Shown here: positions 59,055-64,000 of the stretch, in pieces
Layout of the letters: each line of letters opens with the position of its first letter
Numbering within the stretch: position 1 is the first letter of the stretch
Assembly: GCF_030020805.1 (NCBI RefSeq)
Contig: NZ_CP125098.1
Span: 2,274,001-2,338,000, forward strand
Length of the DNA: 64,000 nt
Source: Paenibacillus sp. RC67
Lineage (GTDB): Bacteria > Bacillota > Bacilli > Paenibacillales > NBRC-103111
Direction of reading: 5' to 3'
The notes under the pieces: generated by a model
The model's input: the letters and a program-made list of their open reading frames with translations, nothing else
What the model was told of the DNA's origin: nothing
Database searches by the model: none
Made by a program: the position numbers and the translations under genes

Positions 59055-59200
59055 TTTTATATAGTAAAAAAAGCACGTCTATCTGCCTGTCATAGCAAAT
59101 AAATGAAACAGATTTGATTTTTTTCCTCAACATGTTCTATAATAGAGTAAATAGAACATAGTCGGACAGACCGGCTGCATACAAGAGGGAGAAAATTCAA

Positions 59201-60454
59201 GTGAGTGGAAATTCCAAGCATACGGCAACATTATCACTCGGAGTCATGGCCGCAGGCTTCGTAGGCACATTATTTTTGGATGGGACAGTGCCCTGGGTGC
59301 GCTTCGCGCAAAGCGGTTTTGAAGCAGGACTCGTTGGCGGTCTTGCGGATTGGTTTGCAGTAACTGCATTGTTTCGCCATCCGTTAGGCATTCCGATCCC
59401 GCATACGGCATTACTGCCTAAAAACCGCGACAAAGTAGCCAAAGCCTTCATCTCCACCATACAAGATGATTTACTGAGCAAGCAAAGCATTATGGACAAG
59501 CTGTCGCAAATCCCATTGGTCATTCGTCTTCTTCGTGGAGCGGAGGAACAATTAGGTACAACGGGAGCCAAAGCAGGCATAGCGTCCATTAGTGAGTATT
59601 TGATCATGCAGCTTCCTTTGGAGAAAATCGCGGCTTATGGAGAAAAAGAAATTCAAAAGCTGTTGGAAGCTTTAGATATGAGGAGTTTACTGAATAATTT
59701 GCTGGAGCAAGTCTATGACAGACGATACGATGAAAAAGTGTTCGATTTCGTCCTTGATTTGTCCGAGCAATTGGTTATGAAAGAAGAAATCCGCGAGAGA
59801 ATGGGAGTCATGGCAGTTCAGGCACTGTCTCATCTCAAGACGAACGGTTTTATGCAATTCGCTCTGAATGCCTTCGTTGGCTACTTTAATGAAGAGAAAC
59901 TGGGTGGCTTGATTCAACAGTTTATTCTTACCGGTATTGAAGGCTTGCGTATGAAGGACAATGCGAACCGGAGAGCAGTCATTCAATCTTTGCATCAATG
60001 GCTGGATAATCCTATGCATCGGGATAATATCGCGGCAGAGATGAATAACTGGAAGGAGCAGCTAATAACCCAATGGAATCTGGGAGATAAACTGCTTGAG
60101 CTTCTGCAGCGACTTCAGCAAAAGGCCTTGGAATGGGTTCGTGAGGAGAATTTCGCCGAAGCATACGTCATTCCGTTCGCATCGCGCATGATCCATCGAA
60201 TTGAGTCCGATGAAGAGCTTCTTAACCGATTGGAGCGTGGGCTGCGTGAGCAGATCGCCCGTTGGATCGAAGGTAATCATCACAAGATTGGGGCATTAAT
60301 TAAAGAAAATATAGATCGGTTTGATGATGAGACACTTATTGAGCTTATGGAGGATAAAGTGGGTAAGGATCTGCAGTGGATTCGGGTCAACGGGGCCATT
60401 TGCGGTTTTCTAATCGGGATTGGACTCGCGGCTGTGAAAGCGATAATTGGGTAA
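59201..60454 (+). CDS. DUF445 family membrane-associated protein
   Basis: 417-residue protein. A hydrophobic N-terminus (about residues 10-28) with GGLADWFAVTALFRHPLGIP diagnostic of DUF445, a long helical middle with coiled-coil character (about 60-370), and a C-terminal membrane helix (GAICGFLIGIGLAAVKAIIG). Homologous to B. subtilis YheB; function unknown. GTG at 59201 follows AGAGGGAG. It stands between the palindrome and ku. Confidence 0.85.
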   Translation: MSGNSKHTATLSLGVMAAGFVGTLFLDGTVPWVRFAQSGFEAGLVGGLADWFAVTALFRHPLGIPIPHTALLPKNRDKVAKAFISTIQDDLLSKQSIMDKLSQIPLVIRLLRGAEEQLGTTGAKAGIASISEYLIMQLPLEKIAAYGEKEIQKLLEALDMRSLLNNLLEQVYDRRYDEKVFDFVLDLSEQLVMKEEIRERMGVMAVQALSHLKTNGFMQFALNAFVGYFNEEKLGGLIQQFILTGIEGLRMKDNANRRAVIQSLHQWLDNPMHRDNIAAEMNNWKEQLITQWNLGDKLLELLQRLQQKALEWVREENFAEAYVIPFASRMIHRIESDEELLNRLERGLREQIARWIEGNHHKIGALIKENIDRFDDETLIELMEDKVGKDLQWIRVNGAICGFLIGIGLAAVKAIIG

Positions 60455-60532
60455 ACGGACTATATCAAGTATAGGTTCTCTATGAAATGGAAATGATAGA
60501 AACGTAATCATCCATTTCAAGGAGGCGTGCAG

Positions 60533-61408
60533 ATGCATACGGTTTGGAAAGGAGCTATCAGCTTCGGACTGGTCCATGTTCCGGTCAAGATGTATTCCGC
60601 GACGGAAGACAAAGATATCGCTTTAAAATATGTTCATAGAGAATGCGGCTCTCCGCTGAACCAGTTGCGCAACTGTCCGGCATGCCAGCGTGAAGTGGAA
60701 TGGGAGCAAGTGAGCCGCGGATACGAGTACGAGAAGCATAAGTTTGTTTTGTTCGAGAAGGAAGAGCTGGATAGTCTCATGCCGGAAACGAATAAGGAAA
60801 TCCGGATACTTCACTTTGTAGATCCTTCTGAAATAGACCCGGTTTATTATCAAAAAACGTATTATTTAGGACCAGGTGATCTTGGTGCTAATGCGTATAG
60901 TTTATTAGTGAAGGCACTACAGCTGAGCGGTAAAATTGCTGTCGGACAAATAGCAATCCGCTCCAAGAAAAGCCTGGCTGTGATCCGGATTGTCGATGGC
61001 TGTCTCGCGCTGGAAACGATATTTTACCCTGATGAGATCCGACCGGTTCAGTTGGTCCCAAATGTGCCAGCTGAGCCTATGATTAACGAGAAAGAGCTGC
61101 AAATGGCACAAATGCTTATTGGGCAGCTTACAAGCCCATTCGATCCAACACTTTACCACGATGACTATCGTTTGAATCTGATCGATGCCATACAACGGAA
61201 AATTGCCGGCGAAGACATAAGAATTGCCCCTGCGACGCCGCCGCAGGCAGGAATTATGGATTTAATGAGCGCTTTGCAAGCGAGTTTGGAAGCATTAAAG
61301 CCCGCTGCAGCTGATGTTGATCCAATTGTCACCAAAAAAGCCAAGTCAAAATCAAAACGCCAAACGAAATCGGCCTCCGTTTCATCAGCTGAGGAATCTG
61401 CATCATAG
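60533..61408 (+). CDS. ku: Ku protein (non-homologous end joining)
   Basis: 291-residue homodimeric DNA-end-binding protein. The start MHTVWKGAISFGLVHVPVKM is diagnostic of bacterial Ku, and the core runs to about residue 250. The Lys/Ser-rich C-terminal tail (TKKAKSKSKRQTKSASVSS) is typical of the extended DNA-binding tail. ATG 60533 is 7 bases after AAGGAGG. Bacterial NHEJ normally needs LigD, which is not in the window. In spore formers the pair repairs breaks at germination. Confidence 0.96.
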   Translation: MHTVWKGAISFGLVHVPVKMYSATEDKDIALKYVHRECGSPLNQLRNCPACQREVEWEQVSRGYEYEKHKFVLFEKEELDSLMPETNKEIRILHFVDPSEIDPVYYQKTYYLGPGDLGANAYSLLVKALQLSGKIAVGQIAIRSKKSLAVIRIVDGCLALETIFYPDEIRPVQLVPNVPAEPMINEKELQMAQMLIGQLTSPFDPTLYHDDYRLNLIDAIQRKIAGEDIRIAPATPPQAGIMDLMSALQASLEALKPAAADVDPIVTKKAKSKSKRQTKSASVSSAEESAS

Positions 61409-61443
61409 TAAAAGCATAATGATTTCGATTGGAGGAAACTAAA

Positions 61444-61770
61444 TTGGCTCTCCATAACTGGGCTTACATATACTTGTCTCCCCAATTCAGTCCTGAGAAA
61501 AACACAATCAGCACTAGAAATGAAGCTTGTAAATTTACGGCTATCGGGATTGATTTTGAAGAAAAAGAACGTGTCATTCCCATTGCTCAGCAGCTTGTTA
61601 AAGATGGCGTTCAAATGATTGAATTATGCGGGGGGTTCGGACCCCTATGGATAGCAAAAGTAAGTGAGGCTTTACAACATAAAGTTCCTGTTGGTAGTGT
61701 CGCATATGGACCGGAAGCACGCAAACCTATGCTAGACTTGCTTGCACCGGATTTTTCAAGCGAAAAATAG
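61444..61770 (+). CDS. DUF6506 family small protein
   Basis: 108-residue protein, probably one alpha/beta domain, with DGVQMIELCGGFGPLWIAKV and VPVGSVAYGPEA as the recognisable part; this matches what I recall of DUF6506. Function unknown; the glycine-rich loop could bind a phosphate or cofactor (speculative). TTG at 61444 follows GGAGG by 8 bases; the frame opens 5 codons earlier in the ribosome site. Confidence 0.7.
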   Translation: MALHNWAYIYLSPQFSPEKNTISTRNEACKFTAIGIDFEEKERVIPIAQQLVKDGVQMIELCGGFGPLWIAKVSEALQHKVPVGSVAYGPEARKPMLDLLAPDFSSEK

Positions 61771-61791
61771 TTCCCGAATCTAAAGACTAAG

Positions 61792-61820
61792 AGCTGGCTC
61801 AATCCTGAGCTGGCTTTTTT
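61792..61820 (+). terminator. Terminator after the DUF6506 gene
   Basis: AGCTGGCTCA and TGAGCTGGCT pair with two mismatched or wobble positions and are followed by six T. Confidence 0.7.
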
Positions 61821-61946
61821 CAGTTGATTTGAACTGGATTAGCTCTTGTATACGCCTCGAGAGGGCAGAAAATCGTGAGTACAGGGTGTCCTATTGATTC
61901 AGTTTGTAGTAAAATAATGTTTAAGCACCAAATTCTGCATGAATAA

Positions 61947-61961
61947 TGTAAGCGCTATAAT
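61947..61961 (+). promoter_or_regulatory. cre-like site overlapping a -10 box before the two-component genes
   Basis: TGTAAGCGCTATAA (61947-61960) fits the catabolite-responsive element TGWAANCGNTNWCA at 13 of 14 positions. TATAAT (61956-61961) overlaps it and could be the -10 of the regulator operon, with a poor -35 (TTCTGC at 61933). CcpA binding there would repress. Confidence 0.5.
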
Positions 61962-62058
61962 ATTAAGTTAAACGTTTTCAATCATTCTCGGCTCATATGA
62001 ACTGGCATCGGAAACATAATCGCATCTTAGAAACGGATGGAAGAGAAGGGATGAATGG

Positions 62059-63081
62059 ATGAAGCAAATCCTTATCGTCGATGATGAACCCATGATCCGG
62101 GCTGGATTAATGAAGCTGATCAAGCAGTATAACCAGGCCATTCAAGTTCAAGCGGTTCCTAATGGAGTCGAGGCTTTGGCAGAAATTCGCAAGCATAATC
62201 CGGATATGGTATTTACGGATATTCGGATGCCCAAAATGGATGGCTTGGAACTGTGCAGAGAAATTTCCCAAATGAATCTGCATCTACGTACGGTTGTCAT
62301 CTCAGGTTACGGAGATTTCACGTATGCTCAGAAATGCTTGACTTACGGTGTGAAAGAGTATTTATTAAAGCCGGTAACTGAAGTGGAGCTGTATCCTGTA
62401 TTAGACCGTTTCCTTTATGAGGAGCAAACGCATTCTATCTCGATCTCCGCTTATGAGGAGTGGCTGGAGCAGGCTGAAGCAGCTATTTGGGCGTCTGATT
62501 TCGAGGTCGTCGATCGTTTGCTTGCGCGCTGGAGGGGAGACGATCTGTCCGGCAGATTGACGACAGAGCAGCTGCAGCAGACGGTTGCGGAAGCATTGAG
62601 AGTTTTGATTAAGAAATTGAACGGGCGCGAGCTGTATCAGTTCAACTTGCAATCTCCTTTTAAAACGCTGCTTAATCATGACGAAGTGCTTGAACGCTTC
62701 GAGTCAGAGCTCATTCATTTATGTGACCAACTGGTTCAATGGCGCGGAGGCAATCAGAAGAATGTATTTGAAGAGGCCAAAGCCTACATTGATGAACATA
62801 TAACGGAAGAAATCAGTTTAGAGGCGGTTGCGGAGAAGGTTGGGCTTGCTCCTACCTATTTCAGTTATTATTTTAAAAAAATGACCAATGAAACTTTCGT
62901 CCAATACCGGATGAAAAAGCGAATCGAAATGGCAAAAAGACTTCTTGAGATGCCGCATTATAAAATTGTGGATGTAGGGATGGAAATCGGTTATCAAAAC
63001 TATCCTCATTTTTCTAAAATTTTCAAGAAAATGACCGGTATCTCTCCTTCGGAATATCGGCAGTTGTTAGGGATCAAATAA
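62059..63081 (+). CDS. YesN-type response regulator with AraC-family DNA-binding domain
   Basis: 340-residue transcription regulator. The receiver domain (residues 1-120) has Asp8/Asp9, phosphoacceptor Asp54 (FTDIRMPKMDG) and Lys104 (YLLKP). A linker follows to about 240. The C-terminal AraC helix-turn-helix pair is at about 243-338 (ISLEAVAEKVGLAPTYFSYY; ISPSEYRQLLG). In Paenibacillus such pairs usually control sugar ABC transporters next door, beyond the window edge here. ATG 62059 follows AGAGAAGGG. The kinase gene follows without a gap. Confidence 0.94.
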   Translation: MKQILIVDDEPMIRAGLMKLIKQYNQAIQVQAVPNGVEALAEIRKHNPDMVFTDIRMPKMDGLELCREISQMNLHLRTVVISGYGDFTYAQKCLTYGVKEYLLKPVTEVELYPVLDRFLYEEQTHSISISAYEEWLEQAEAAIWASDFEVVDRLLARWRGDDLSGRLTTEQLQQTVAEALRVLIKKLNGRELYQFNLQSPFKTLLNHDEVLERFESELIHLCDQLVQWRGGNQKNVFEEAKAYIDEHITEEISLEAVAEKVGLAPTYFSYYFKKMTNETFVQYRMKKRIEMAKRLLEMPHYKIVDVGMEIGYQNYPHFSKIFKKMTGISPSEYRQLLGIK

Positions 63082-64000
63082 ATGAAATCCAGCTTAGCCT
63101 TAAAAATGTTTTTTTATTTTATTATTGTCATCGTGTTATCATCCTCCATTATCGGAGTGACGCTTTACTTCCAATCTTCGAAGGAGCTCGATCGTCAAAC
63201 AGAGAAGCTATTAACCCAGATTGTTGACAATGGAATGCACCACACGGACTTATACTTAAAAAACTATGAACGAGTTACTTTATCGGCGCTGGCTTCATCG
63301 ACGGTCAAGGAGTTCCTGGATGTGAATGACAAAAGCTTCTATTCCATGTTCACACTGCCAAACCAGATTAAAGAAAAAGTCATGCAGCCTAGCTTCATCA
63401 ACAATCCGGAAATCAGTTTAATGTACTTCGTCGGCTACAACGGCACTAGTGTTGTGGATGTGAATGCAGCAAACCTATCGATTAACGGGTCGATGATAGC
63501 CGATAGTTTGGATGAATTGAAAAATATGACGAAGGAAGACGGCAGCCTGACCATCTTGGATTGGAGCTTTACTAATGGGAATTTGGCATTAGCTCGTAAA
63601 ATTTCTGGCAGACAGACCTCAAAGGCGTTTAAGGGGATTCTCGGCATCGAGCTGAAAATTGAAGAGTTGAACACGCTGTGGAAAGGGATTAACCTTGGGG
63701 AGAACGGTTATTTTTATATCGTGAATGACCGGGGGCGCATCGTCTATCATCCTATCGCTTCCAAGATCGGCAAGCAGCTCGAAGGTCAATTGTTCAAGCA
63801 GCTGCAGGAGAACTCCAATCGCTTCTTCGTATCCGAGGATGAAAGCGAGAGAATGAACTTTAGCAGGCGCTCCGATTATTCCGGCTGGACGCTTGTCGCC
63901 TCCATGCCATTAAATGAGCTGAGGCAGCCGGTTTTGAATATTCGGCAGACGACAATTATTACATGTGCGGTAGCACTATGCCTCGCATTCTTGCTTGCGT
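63082..64000 (+). CDS. YesM-type sensor histidine kinase, 5' part, cut by the window end
   Basis: 306 codons are present and the frame is open to the edge. A first membrane helix (about residues 9-31, MFFYFIIVIVLSSSIIGVTL) is followed by an extracellular Cache-type sensing domain (about 35-285, with GYFYIVNDRGRIVYHP and a WTLVASMP end). A second membrane helix starts near residue 290 (TTIITCAVALCLAFLLA). HAMP and kinase domains would lie outside. ATG 63082 immediately follows the regulator stop, so the two are co-translated. Confidence 0.9.
   Translation, partial: MKSSLALKMFFYFIIVIVLSSSIIGVTLYFQSSKELDRQTEKLLTQIVDNGMHHTDLYLKNYERVTLSALASSTVKEFLDVNDKSFYSMFTLPNQIKEKVMQPSFINNPEISLMYFVGYNGTSVVDVNAANLSINGSMIADSLDELKNMTKEDGSLTILDWSFTNGNLALARKISGRQTSKAFKGILGIELKIEELNTLWKGINLGENGYFYIVNDRGRIVYHPIASKIGKQLEGQLFKQLQENSNRFFVSEDESERMNFSRRSDYSGWTLVASMPLNELRQPVLNIRQTTIITCAVALCLAFLLA

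Overview
The window reads as a chromosomal segment of an endospore-forming Firmicute, most likely Paenibacillus or a close relative. Evidence: about ten sporulation genes, many TTG/GTG starts behind strong AGGAGG sites, an SLH-domain amidase, and a gene order that follows the Bacillus subtilis spoVID-valS-folC to recJ-apt block with lineage-specific insertions. It contains 60 protein genes (one frameshifted, one with a doubtful 5' end, one cut by the window edge). I see no rRNA, tRNA, insertion sequence, prophage or CRISPR array.

Layout. 1-9760: spoVID, a T-box leader, valS, folC, murC, then a small Fur-box-controlled unit (DUF1450 gene with a frameshift, plus ferritin) and a SPOR-domain membrane protein. 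9840-18180: SLH amidase on the minus strand, DUF4321, maf, radC, mreBCD, minCD, rodA (cell shape and division). 18400-24740: spoIVFA-spoIVFB, rng, rplU-prp-rpmA behind an L21-type leader, spo0B-obgE. 25050-29600: an inserted nitrate module (NarK-type transporter, molybdopterin nitrate reductase, TrpD2-like protein) with a GlnR/TnrA-type box. 30400-34170: ACT-domain regulator, hom, thrB, pheA. 34500-44600: safA with an 11-copy 27-bp repeat, bofC, ruvCAB, a SpoIID/LytB-family protein, queA, tgt, yajC. 44700-55900: TIGR04086 protein, an ArsB/NhaD-type permease, DUF421 protein, spoVB, a ComN-like regulator, secD-secF, a CDF transporter, recJ, apt. Beyond apt the Bacillus order stops (no relA follows): MraY paralog, FAH-family enzyme, BASS transporter, a 243-bp imperfect palindrome, DUF445 protein, Ku, DUF6506 protein, and a YesN/YesM-type two-component system behind a cre-like site.

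How the genes work together. Two linked spore processes recur: coat assembly (SpoVID and its partner SafA, both LysM proteins) and the sigma-K checkpoint (SpoIVFA, SpoIVFB, BofC), with Spo0B acting at sporulation entry and SpoVB in cortex synthesis. Rod shape and septum placement (MreBCD, RodA, MinCD), recombination (RuvABC, RecJ, RadC, Ku) and translation quality (ValS, L21, L27 with its processing protease, QueA/Tgt, ObgE) fill the rest.

The most unusual non-coding signals are short perfect hairpins ending 1-3 bases before the Shine-Dalgarno sequences of ruvB (four tandem copies) and recJ (two copies), with a weaker example before spoIVFA. They look like one dispersed repeat family tied to ribosome-binding sites. 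Other points are the 243-bp nested palindrome, a Fur box on the promoter of a ferritin operon, a palindrome over the -35 box of the ACT-hom-thrB-pheA unit, and two apparent single-base frameshifts (DUF1450 gene and the bofC 5' end). All functional statements are homology or motif readings made by eye; no searches were run.
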